Below, one piece after another: positions 1-5,521 of a stretch of 5,521 nucleotides of DNA (positions within the stretch are counted from its first letter, which is position 1; every line of letters begins with the position of its first letter). The notes under the pieces were generated by a model. It was not told where the DNA came from. It worked only from the letters and a program-made list of their open reading frames with translations, and did not search any database. Source of the stretch: an uncultured Clostridia bacterium (GTDB lineage: Bacteria > Bacillota > Clostridia > Christensenellales > CAG-314); assembly GCA_937915515.1 (NCBI GenBank), contig CALGIK010000216.1:1-5521 (forward strand), written 5' to 3'. The translations under genes and the position numbers were made by a program.

Positions 1-38
1 CAAAAATTTGTTTTACATTAGAAAGTTGAATAAGTTGC

Positions 39-458
39 TTATTTTTTTCTGTTTAAATAATGGGTATGCAGCAATTCGTGCGCTAAATGACTGTTAGGCT
101 CACCTAAAAAGTCCTTATAAAGTTGTTGAACTTCGGTGTTTTCGTGGCTCTTACGTGCTTTTGAGGCTTTATCGGTATTGTAGATTGCTTTAGCGCGTTC
201 GGCTCTTAAATCGATAGAATTAAGCACTTCGGCAGGCTGAATAGGTTGTCCGCCGCCTGTTACGCAACCGCCGGGGCAAGCCATAATCTCAATAAATACA
301 CAGTCGTTGAGTTTGCCGTTTTTTAAGTCCTCCATAACAGTATGAGCATTTTCGATTCCGTGCGCAATTAAAACCTTTACGGGGTTGCCGCCGAGTTCGA
401 CAGTGGCGCACTTTATACCTTGAGTTCCGCGTACAGCTTCAAAATCAAGTTTATCCAA
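39..458 (-). CDS. hydA: HydA C-terminal part: L3 motif and end of the H-domain, downstream of the TAG
   Basis: This is the remaining C-terminal portion of HydA, in the same frame as the upstream part. Between the TAG and the TTG at 458-456 eleven more codons read RTVKEIVDQKP, which aligns with the HydA helix after GGVMEAAL. The block then has the L3 motif IEIMACPGGCVTGGGQP, whose two Cys (residues 503 and 507 of a read-through HydA) are H-cluster ligands matching Cys499 and Cys503 of CpI. The end, RKSHENTEVQQLYKDF followed by LAHELLHTHYL, matches the normal HydA C-terminus, and the TAA is where the protein should stop. Joined across the TAG, HydA is 581 residues, the usual size. An independent 139-aa product from TTG is unlikely: I see no ribosome-binding site before it, and the fragment has no fold of its own. 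No frameshift or second stop is seen, so decay, if real, is recent. Confidence 0.88.
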   Translation of the reverse strand: MDKLDFEAVRGTQGIKCATVELGGNPVKVLIAHGIENAHTVMEDLKNGKLNDCVFIEIMACPGGCVTGGGQPIQPAEVLNSIDLRAERAKAIYNTDKASKARKSHENTEVQQLYKDFLGEPNSHLAHELLHTHYLNRKK

Positions 459-491
459 AGGCTTTTGGTCGACTATTTCTTTTACGGTACG

Positions 492-494
492 CTA
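492..494 (-). other. In-frame amber (TAG) codon interrupting hydA
   Basis: On the minus strand the codons read GTT ATG GAA GCG GCT TAG CGT ACC GTA, giving VMEAA-stop-RTV, with the HydA frame conserved on both sides. CpI has Leu at this place. TTG would become TAG by one change, at position 493. The codon lies between L2 and L3 of the H-domain. Confidence 0.95.
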
Positions 495-1784
495 AGCCGC
501 TTCCATAACGCCGCCTGTTACACCAAAAATAAGACCCGCCGTTGTGCCTTCGCCCATAAGTCTGTCATAGTTGCCGTTGCCTAAACAAGGCAAATCAATG
601 CCTGCACGTTTAATCATACGGGCAAGTTCTCTTGTAGTCAAAACATAGTCGATATCTTTGCCTTCCTTATAAGCATTGACATGTTCACGGTTCATCTCTG
701 TCTTTTTGGCTACACAAGGCATAACGGATACGCATACAATGTCGGCAGGATTGATATTGTTTTTCTGTGCGTAATAAGACTTAACCAATGCGCCATAAAT
801 CTGTTGCGGACTCTTAACCGTTGAAAGATGGCTTGTTAATTCGGGATAGTATTGTTCGATATAGTTAATCCAACCGGGACTGCAGCTTGTTATCATAGGC
901 AGCTTGCCGCCCTTGTTGATACGTCCTAATAGCTCTGTGCCTTCCTCCATAATGGTGAGATCGGCTGTAAAGTCTACGTCGAAAACTTTGTCAAAACCCA
1001 ACATTTTTAATGCGCTGACCATTTTGCCTTCTATGTTTGTACCGATAGGATATCCAAATTCCTCTCCTAAAGCTACTCTGACGGCAGGAGCTGTAGCTAC
1101 AACAACGTGCTTTGTCTTATCGTTGAGAGCATTAAACACTTCGTCGATACTGTCACGTTCCCTTAACGCGCCTGTAGGACAAACGTTTATACATTGTCCG
1201 CAAGCTACGCACGGGACGTCGTTTAAGGAAAGTTCATACGCACTGCCTATGCTGGTGTTAAATCCGCGATTGTTTGCGCCTATAACGTGCACATGCTGCA
1301 ATTTATCGCAAGCGGCAACACAACGGCGGCATAAAATGCATTTGCTGTTGTCACGTATTAGATATGGCGTTACGTCTTCCTCAAATTGCTGTTTAATGCC
1401 ATTATAACGATGTTCGTTGCAGCCTAAATCGTGAGCAAGCTTTTGAAGCTCGCACTTGTTGCTCCTTACGCAGCTGTTGCAATCGTTGTTATGATTTGAT
1501 AACAACAGTTCGACTGTAGTTTTACGGCTGTCGAGAACACGCTTGGTATTGGTTAAAATCTCCATACCCTCTCTGTCAACAGGGAAAACACAGCTTGCTA
1601 CAAGACTGCGCGCACCGACAACTTCGCACACGCATACACGGCAAGCGCCGATTGCGTTAATGTCTTTTAGATAGCACAGTGTGGGAATTTTAATCCCGGC
1701 TTGTTTGCATGCTTCTAAAATGGTGATTCCTTTTTCTACGGTATATTCTTTTCCGTTTATTTTGATATTGATTAACTCTGCCAT
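492..1784 (-). CDS. hydA: [FeFe] hydrogenase catalytic subunit HydA, N-terminal 430 residues up to an in-frame TAG
   Basis: HydA reduces protons to H2, or oxidises H2, at the H-cluster. This part has the full relay section: a plant-type [2Fe-2S] domain (C37, C48, C51, C65), the His-ligated [4Fe-4S] site (H98, C102, C105, C111) and two ferredoxin-type [4Fe-4S] sites (C149/C152/C155/C159 and C192/C195/C198/C202). The H-domain begins near residue 225. Its L1 motif is TSCSPGW (299-305), where the usual second Cys is Ser. L2 is MPCVAKKTE (355-363). The frame then stops at TAG right after GGVMEAA, a point where CpI of Clostridium pasteurianum continues with Leu. The rest of HydA, including the L3 motif with two H-cluster ligands, follows in the same frame. 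The 430-aa product alone should not hold an H-cluster, so the gene is a pseudogene, is recoded, or carries a sequence error. The ATG has AAGGGG 7 nt upstream and lies 11 nt after hydB. Confidence 0.93.
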   Translation of the reverse strand: MAELINIKINGKEYTVEKGITILEACKQAGIKIPTLCYLKDINAIGACRVCVCEVVGARSLVASCVFPVDREGMEILTNTKRVLDSRKTTVELLLSNHNNDCNSCVRSNKCELQKLAHDLGCNEHRYNGIKQQFEEDVTPYLIRDNSKCILCRRCVAACDKLQHVHVIGANNRGFNTSIGSAYELSLNDVPCVACGQCINVCPTGALRERDSIDEVFNALNDKTKHVVVATAPAVRVALGEEFGYPIGTNIEGKMVSALKMLGFDKVFDVDFTADLTIMEEGTELLGRINKGGKLPMITSCSPGWINYIEQYYPELTSHLSTVKSPQQIYGALVKSYYAQKNNINPADIVCVSVMPCVAKKTEMNREHVNAYKEGKDIDYVLTTRELARMIKRAGIDLPCLGNGNYDRLMGEGTTAGLIFGVTGGVMEAA

Positions 1785-1791
1785 TTTTGTT

Positions 1792-1797
1792 CCCCTT
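1792..1797 (-). promoter_or_regulatory. Ribosome-binding site of hydA
   Basis: The minus strand reads AAGGGG, then AACAAAA and the hydA ATG (spacing 7 nt). It overlaps the hydB stop codon and supports the ATG at 1784-1782 as the start, with re-initiation after hydB. Confidence 0.7.
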
Positions 1798-3586
1798 ATT
1801 TTTTAGAAATTGCGCCAAACTTGCAATTTGCCATGCATAAACCGCACTTGATGCATTTGTTTGGATCTATATGGTGAGCTTGTTTTACTTCACCTGTGAT
1901 TGCGTTTACAGGACAGTTACGTTTGCAAAGAGTGCAACCCTTACACTTATCGGAGTCTATTTCGTAATGCAAGAGCGCCTTACATACTCCGGCGGGACAG
2001 CGATGCTCCTTAATGTGAGCTTCGTATTCGTCACGGAAATATCTGATAGTGCTCAAAACCGGGTTAGGAGCAGTTTGTCCCAGTCCGCAAAGCGAATTGT
2101 CCTTTATGTAATAGCATAGCTTTTCCATCTCGTCGAGGTCTTGCATTGTAGCAGTACCGTTGGTGACTTTATTTAAATATTCCAACAGGCGTCTGTTGCC
2201 AATACGGCAAGGCGTACATTTTCCGCAGCTTTCGTCCACCGTAAATTCGAGGAAGAATTTTGCAATGTCAACCATGCAGTTGTCTTCGTCCATAACGATA
2301 AGACCGCCGCTGCCCATCATGCTGCCGATAGCAATAAGGTTGTCATAGTCAATAGGTGTGTCTAAATGCTGAGTCGGTATGCAGCCTCCGCTGGGTCCGC
2401 CTGTCTGCGCCGCTTTAAACTTTTTGCCGTTGGGGATGCCGCCGCCGATATCAAAGACAATTTCCCTAAGAGTTGTACCCATGGGGATTTCGACTAAACC
2501 GGTATTGACTATTTTGCCGCCCAAAGCGAAAACCTTTGTGCCTTTGGATTTTTCGGTACCCATCGAAGAAAACCACTCGGGACCGTTGTAGATAATTTTT
2601 GTAATATTAGCGTAAGTTTCGACGTTGTTTAAGATTGTAGGTTTAGCAAACAATCCTTTTACGGCGGGGAAGGGAGGACGGGGATGAGGTTCACCCCTCT
2701 TGCCTTCTATGCTTGTCATTAATGCCGTTTCTTCGCCGCAAACAAATGCGCCTGCGCCTAAACGGATTTCCAAATCAAAGTCATAACCCGTATTTAATAT
2801 GTTTTTACCGATAAGTCCGTAAGCCTTAGCGTCGTTTATTGCTTTTTGAAGTCTTTTAACGGCGATAGGATACTCTGCACGGATATAAATAAAACCTTGA
2901 TTGCTGCCGATTGCATAACCCGCTATTGCCATAGCTTCAATTACGCAATGAGGATCGCCTTCAAGCACCGACCTGTCCATGAATGCGCCGGGGTCGCCTT
3001 CGTCGGCGTTGCAGCATACATATTTAACAGGGTCTTTGCTGGCTCTTGCAAACTTCCATTTTGTACCGGTGGGGAAACCTGCGCCGCCGCGTCCGCGTAA
3101 TCCGCTCTTACTAATTGTGTCGATAACTTCTTCGGGGGTCATTTGTGTCAATACTTTAGCTAAAGCCTGATAACCGTCAACGCCTATATATTCCTCAATA
3201 TTCTCCGGGTCAATCACGCCGCAATTTTTTAAAGCAATACGCACCTGCTTTTTCATAAATTCGGTGTCGCTAAGAGACATAACCTTTTTATTTGTTTGTA
3301 TGTCTTCTACGTGCAACAGCCTGGTTACTATTCTGCCTTTTAAAATGTGTTCGCTTACAATTTCTTTCACGTCGTTTATCGTAACGTGATTGTAGCAAGC
3401 GCCCTCAGGATAAACAACCATAATGGGGCCGTTGGCGCACAAGCCGAAACAGCCTGTCAAAATTACTTTGACTTCGTTGTCTAATTTTTGGGCTTTTAAT
3501 TCCTCATTTAATGCGGCTACTACGTCCTGTGATTTGTTGGAGGTGCAGCCGGTGCCTCCGCATACCAATATGTGTGACCTTATCAT
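1796..3586 (-). CDS. hydB: NADH-linked [FeFe] hydrogenase subunit HydB (NuoF-like flavoprotein)
   Basis: HydB carries the FMN and NAD(H) site and passes electrons between NAD(H) and the HydA clusters; it is a soluble cytoplasmic subunit. The 596-aa length is normal for the family and no break is seen. Residues 1-95 form a thioredoxin-like [2Fe-2S] domain with C9, C14, C46 and C50. The NuoF core follows, with the FMN/NADH glycine-rich segment GRGGAGFPTGTKW (165-177), CNADEGDPGAFMDR (192-205) and GAGAFVCGEETAL (277-289). An SLBB-like region comes next, then ESCGKCTPCRIG (C454, C457, C460) with C500 as the expected fourth ligand of a [4Fe-4S] cluster. CPAGVC at 530-535 is a further Cys pair. The tail has two ferredoxin-type [4Fe-4S] sites, C548/C551/C554/C558 and C578/C581/C584/C588. 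The ATG has GGAG 10 nt upstream. The gene lies 14 nt after the HydD-like gene and 11 nt before hydA. Electron bifurcation is inferred from relatives. Confidence 0.95.
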   Translation of the reverse strand: MIRSHILVCGGTGCTSNKSQDVVAALNEELKAQKLDNEVKVILTGCFGLCANGPIMVVYPEGACYNHVTINDVKEIVSEHILKGRIVTRLLHVEDIQTNKKVMSLSDTEFMKKQVRIALKNCGVIDPENIEEYIGVDGYQALAKVLTQMTPEEVIDTISKSGLRGRGGAGFPTGTKWKFARASKDPVKYVCCNADEGDPGAFMDRSVLEGDPHCVIEAMAIAGYAIGSNQGFIYIRAEYPIAVKRLQKAINDAKAYGLIGKNILNTGYDFDLEIRLGAGAFVCGEETALMTSIEGKRGEPHPRPPFPAVKGLFAKPTILNNVETYANITKIIYNGPEWFSSMGTEKSKGTKVFALGGKIVNTGLVEIPMGTTLREIVFDIGGGIPNGKKFKAAQTGGPSGGCIPTQHLDTPIDYDNLIAIGSMMGSGGLIVMDEDNCMVDIAKFFLEFTVDESCGKCTPCRIGNRRLLEYLNKVTNGTATMQDLDEMEKLCYYIKDNSLCGLGQTAPNPVLSTIRYFRDEYEAHIKEHRCPAGVCKALLHYEIDSDKCKGCTLCKRNCPVNAITGEVKQAHHIDPNKCIKCGLCMANCKFGAISKK

Positions 3587-3596
3587 TTTTGTCTAT

Positions 3597-3600
3597 CTCC
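3597..3600 (-). promoter_or_regulatory. Ribosome-binding site of hydB
   Basis: GGAG lies 10 nt before the hydB ATG and directly after the TAG of the HydD-like gene. It fixes the hydB start at 3586-3584. Confidence 0.7.
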
Positions 3601-3969
3601 CTATTTTTCTTCCACTGCAAATTCTTTTACAGGATTATTGTTAACTATGTGTTCCGCTATTACTCTGACAGCCTTTTCCGCCGTCATATGTACATAAGTC
3701 ACCTTTTCTTGATCGGGTACAAATACTTCGACGATAGGCTCCAATTTGCACATACCGATACAACCCGTTTGGCTGACTACAACGTGTTTTAAATTTCTTT
3801 TAGCTACTTCTTCCACCAAAGCGTTTAACACCGGACGTGCTCCTGCGGCTATTCCGCAAGTCGCCATACCTACTACGATACGTGTTGTACCTTCGTCGGC
3901 TACTGTACGGTCTTTGCTCAGGTTTTGCATTCTTTCTCTGATTGCGTTAAGCTCTTGTATTGACTTCAT
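3601..3969 (-). CDS. Thioredoxin-like [2Fe-2S] ferredoxin-domain protein (HydD-like)
   Basis: This 122-aa soluble protein has a thioredoxin-like ferredoxin fold, the fold also found in NuoE and in the N-terminal domain of HydB. VVGMATCGIAAGA (C38) opens the domain and SQTGCIGMCKLEP (C70, C74) forms the second half of the cluster site. Only three cysteines are present: residue 43, where a C-x4-C pair would need its second Cys, is Gly. I recall the same TCGIAAGA pattern in homologues of this small subunit, so it is probably a family trait and the fourth ligand is unclear. At 122 aa it is shorter than typical HydC/NuoE (about 160 aa), which makes it the accessory HydD-type protein, not HydC. It starts inside the stop of the HATPase gene (ATGA overlap), with GGAGG 12 nt upstream. 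It ends in TAG, 14 nt before hydB. It probably works with the HydB/HydA enzyme, as an electron carrier or small subunit. Confidence 0.85.
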   Translation of the reverse strand: MKSIQELNAIRERMQNLSKDRTVADEGTTRIVVGMATCGIAAGARPVLNALVEEVAKRNLKHVVVSQTGCIGMCKLEPIVEVFVPDQEKVTYVHMTAEKAVRVIAEHIVNNNPVKEFAVEEK

Positions 3970-4526
3970 AGATTTACAATTCCTCCGTTACATATTTTGA
4001 TTCCGTTATTTATATACTCTTTGAGAAACGTGACCACCTCGTAACTACTTAGAGGCACATCGCCCATTATCTCCCTTGCTTGTTCCGTATCAAAACAAAA
4101 GTTTTGCCCGTCAACGGAATAATTCAGTATTATACGCACAGTATCTTTCGCCATAATAAGCGCAATAACCGTATCGGCAATATCTCCTAAAGGCATTCTG
4201 TCAATGCTGTCCAAAACATATTCCGCCGTCACTGTCGTACCTGCATTTAATTTAGATTTTATATCAAATTTTCCTCCGGTAATAAGCGCGCTGTCCTTAA
4301 AAAACGGCAATCCCAATCCGACTTTACGGGTTGTGCGTGTTGTGGTAAAGGGGTCGGTGACCTTTTTTAAAAAATCTTCGCTCATACCCTTGCCGTTATC
4401 GGCAATCTCTATCTTTAAGCGGTTTTGCTTTGTGTCTGTCTTAACAATAATTTTAACTTCTGTAGCCTGCGCCGATAAGCTGTTTTGCGCCACATCCAAT
4501 ATGTTTAAGGCGATTTCCCTCATCAT
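3966..4526 (-). CDS. GHKL/HATPase-domain protein, anti-sigma-factor or histidine-kinase-like ATPase
   Basis: This 186-aa protein has the Bergerat ATP-binding fold. The N-box is at residues 11-16 (DVAQNS, with N15 as the likely Mg-binding Asn). The G1 box is DNGKGM at 43-48. A DPFTTTR lid segment follows at 58-64, then VGLGLPF at 69-75 and the GTTVT motif at 97-101. There is no phosphoacceptor His box, transmembrane segment or sensor domain, so it is not a complete sensor kinase. A C-terminal region from about 105 to 186 lies outside the ATPase core and may bind a partner. The fold is shared with SpoIIAB/RsbW anti-sigma kinases, but a protein kinase role here is only inference. Two ATGs are adjacent; the first (4526-4524) overlaps the PHP stop and has AAGG 8 nt upstream. 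The 3' end overlaps the next gene by 4 nt. Proteins of this type recur in clostridial hydrogenase operons, where their role is not well defined. Confidence 0.85.
   Translation of the reverse strand: MMREIALNILDVAQNSLSAQATEVKIIVKTDTKQNRLKIEIADNGKGMSEDFLKKVTDPFTTTRTTRKVGLGLPFFKDSALITGGKFDIKSKLNAGTTVTAEYVLDSIDRMPLGDIADTVIALIMAKDTVRIILNYSVDGQNFCFDTEQAREIMGDVPLSSYEVVTFLKEYINNGIKICNGGIVNL
3982..3986 (-). promoter_or_regulatory. Ribosome-binding site of the HydD-like gene
   Basis: A strong GGAGG lies inside the end of the HATPase gene, 12 nt before the ATG at 3969-3967. The spacing is slightly long. No nearer in-frame start fits better, and the ATG overlaps the upstream TGA. Confidence 0.6.
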
Positions 4527-5227
4527 AGCGACAACCTTTTTATGAGCGCTGATGAAGTAATTTCGTCAACATCTATATAAAAATCGTCGGCTTTACAAAG
4601 CTCTTGTAGACAATGCGCATCACTGCTTATTATTACGTTATATTTGCTTTTTAGCCTTTCTTTAAGTTCCTCATTGCAATAAGGAGTTATTTCGACGCAT
4701 TTTATGTTTAAGTCATCAGGGAAAGCCCCTAAAACCGAAATAATGCTGTTTGTCTCTCTGTCTACATGCGCCGGTATGGCTATCCCGTTTAGTTCTTTTA
4801 CCTTATCAAAAATCTCGTATATGCCGTAAGAAGAAGCTACGCTAAGTAAATTCGGCTCCGTTTCCGTAATATTATCAAATTCGTCAAGCACGTTTTGCGG
4901 ATTGTATATTTTAAGATTTGTTTTTACTTTAAGCAAACTGCTGTAGATATCTTCGCAAAGTAAACGCACATCCTTATAATCGTTAAACAAACACAAAACG
5001 TGAATTTCCTCTGCAGTGGTGACTTCCGTTGCGGGAACGGCTAATATGCCTTTTTGTTTGCACAGCTTTTCCAATGCCAAAAAATTTCTGCACGAATTGT
5101 GATCGGACAAGGCAAGTATTTTCACACCTAAGAGAGCACACATATTGACAATGTTGTTTAAAGTATTTTCCTTATCGCAGCAGGCGCTCAGTGTAGAATG
5201 GACGTGAAGTTGAGCCTTAACAAGCAT
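4523..5227 (-). CDS. PHP-domain metal-dependent phosphoesterase
   Basis: This 234-aa protein belongs to the PHP superfamily, related to the N-terminal domain of DNA polymerase III alpha and to histidinol phosphatase. The metal-binding set looks complete: H8 and H10 in LHVHS, D42-H43 in LSDHN, E68 in ATEVT, H76, H154 in IPAHVDR, and D203/H205 in SSDAH. The enzyme is therefore probably active as a phosphoesterase, but its substrate cannot be read from the sequence. There is no signal peptide or membrane segment, so it should be cytoplasmic. It has 11 cysteines, a lot for its size. The ATG at 5227-5225 is chosen because it leads directly into the first metal motif and has a GGAG 10 nt upstream. 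It overlaps the DRTGG gene by 11 nt and the next gene by 4 nt (ATGA). Similar PHP proteins occur in hydrogenase clusters of other Clostridia; a role in maturation, regulation or repair there would be a guess. Confidence 0.88.
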   Translation of the reverse strand: MLVKAQLHVHSTLSACCDKENTLNNIVNMCALLGVKILALSDHNSCRNFLALEKLCKQKGILAVPATEVTTAEEIHVLCLFNDYKDVRLLCEDIYSSLLKVKTNLKIYNPQNVLDEFDNITETEPNLLSVASSYGIYEIFDKVKELNGIAIPAHVDRETNSIISVLGAFPDDLNIKCVEITPYCNEELKERLKSKYNVIISSDAHCLQELCKADDFYIDVDEITSSALIKRLSL

Positions 5228-5521
5228 TTAAGATTTTCTCCGTTATGCTTTTTGCCGTTTCAAACAATGGCAAACGGCAGCCGAGTAAGCACAAGTTTTG
5301 CTGTATTGCTTTTTGCTTTAAGCTTTCATCAGGCTGTACGCCTTCGCACAAAATGACGCAGCTGCTTTGTGTCAGAGCGGCGACGGCGCAAACGTTTACA
5401 TTATTCATCACCGTCAGCCAGCAGTTGTTTGTGTCTGCTTTCCCCATGACCCAACTTAGCAAATCGCCTATATAAAAGCTGTCAATTTTTTGGTCTTTAT
5501 CAAAACTGAAAACTGTCAGCC
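5217..5521 (-). CDS. DRTGG-domain family protein, 5'-truncated by the window edge
   Basis: The reading frame is open to the right edge, so the true start lies outside the window; about 101 C-terminal residues are visible. The stretch FYIGDLLSWVMGKA, followed by a Trp-containing strand, NVNVCAVAAL and a hydrophobic strand ending in CEG, resembles the small stand-alone DRTGG-domain proteins (about 110-120 aa) that I recall beside [FeFe] hydrogenase genes in Clostridia. If that is right, most of the protein is visible. DRTGG domains are also found next to CBS domains and in phosphotransacetylase-type proteins, and are thought to be ligand-binding or regulatory, but no reaction is established for the stand-alone form. 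A TTG at 5462-5460 could be read as a start but falls inside the conserved DLLSWVMG segment, so I do not use it. The 3' end overlaps the PHP gene by 11 nt, which suggests coupled translation. The family assignment is from memory of the motif and the context. Confidence 0.72.
   Translation of the reverse strand, partial: LTVFSFDKDQKIDSFYIGDLLSWVMGKADTNNCWLTVMNNVNVCAVAALTQSSCVILCEGVQPDESLKQKAIQQNLCLLGCRLPLFETAKSITEKILNAC
5238..5241 (-). promoter_or_regulatory. Ribosome-binding site of the PHP gene
   Basis: GGAG lies within the 3' end of the DRTGG gene, 10 nt before the ATG at 5227-5225. It supports that start. Confidence 0.55.

Noticed and set aside
1..38. Gene-free left edge
   Set aside because: Only 38 nt downstream of hydA. 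No further gene start, promoter or RNA can be supported there.
29..48. Short inverted repeat AATAAG-TTG-CTTATT followed by a T-run, at the hydA stop codon
   Set aside because: The stem is only 6 bp and AT-rich, and it includes the stop codon. The T-run follows it on the plus strand, whereas the operon is read from the minus strand, where no U-tract follows. Too weak to call a terminator.
456..458. TTG as start of a separate 139-aa gene
   Set aside because: No ribosome-binding site is seen upstream, and HydA homology continues through the eleven codons before it. The block is the HydA C-terminus, not an independent gene.
904..1407. Plus-strand open frame of 167 codons within hydA
   Set aside because: It lies opposite a strongly conserved, motif-rich hydA region, shows no recognisable protein motif and has no context of its own. 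It is a shadow frame. The other plus-strand frames in the window were rejected for the same reasons.
5460..5462. TTG as the start of the DRTGG-type protein
   Set aside because: It falls in the middle of the conserved DLLSWVMG segment, and the same frame is open to the window edge, so the gene starts further upstream.
1..5521. CRISPR arrays, insertion sequences, tRNA or rRNA genes, riboswitches
   Set aside because: Coding sequence fills almost the whole window, with gaps of at most 14 nt between genes. No direct-repeat array, transposase or structured RNA was seen on either strand.

Overview
This window looks like part of the genome of a strictly anaerobic, fermentative, clostridia-like bacterium (Firmicutes). 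The evidence is a moderately AT-rich, tightly packed operon for a multisubunit NADH-linked [FeFe] hydrogenase, together with the small accessory genes that often accompany such operons in Clostridia. No species can be named from the sequence alone.

All genes lie on the minus strand and are read from the right edge to the left. In order they are: the 3' part of a DRTGG-type protein (5521-5217, its start outside the window), a PHP-domain metal-dependent phosphoesterase (5227-4523), a small GHKL/HATPase protein (4526-3966), a thioredoxin-like [2Fe-2S] protein (3969-3601), a HydB/NuoF-like flavin and iron-sulfur subunit (3586-1796) and the HydA catalytic subunit (1784-39). Gaps are 14 nt or less, and the first four genes overlap by 4-11 nt. 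This fits one transcript with translational coupling, and no internal promoter is needed.

The two large subunits should form an electron pathway. HydB carries the FMN/NAD(H) site, a thioredoxin-like [2Fe-2S] domain and [4Fe-4S] clusters. HydA carries a [2Fe-2S] cluster, three [4Fe-4S] relay clusters and the H-cluster. In known relatives such enzymes make or consume H2 using NAD(H), often together with ferredoxin by electron bifurcation. The usual NuoE/HydC subunit is not encoded in this window.

The main anomaly is an in-frame TAG codon at 494-492, inside hydA. The frame continues unbroken on both sides of it and would give a normal-length HydA of 581 residues. The TAG stands where Clostridium pasteurianum CpI has a Leu, and a single base at 493 would explain it. 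As read, the first product lacks two of the four H-cluster cysteine ligands. A recent nonsense mutation, a sequencing or assembly error and amber recoding or readthrough are all possible. A second point is the L1 motif, which reads TSCSPGW instead of TSCCPGW. Nothing here amounts clearly to a new system. The uncharacterised DRTGG/PHP/HATPase trio is the most plausible place for unknown biology.
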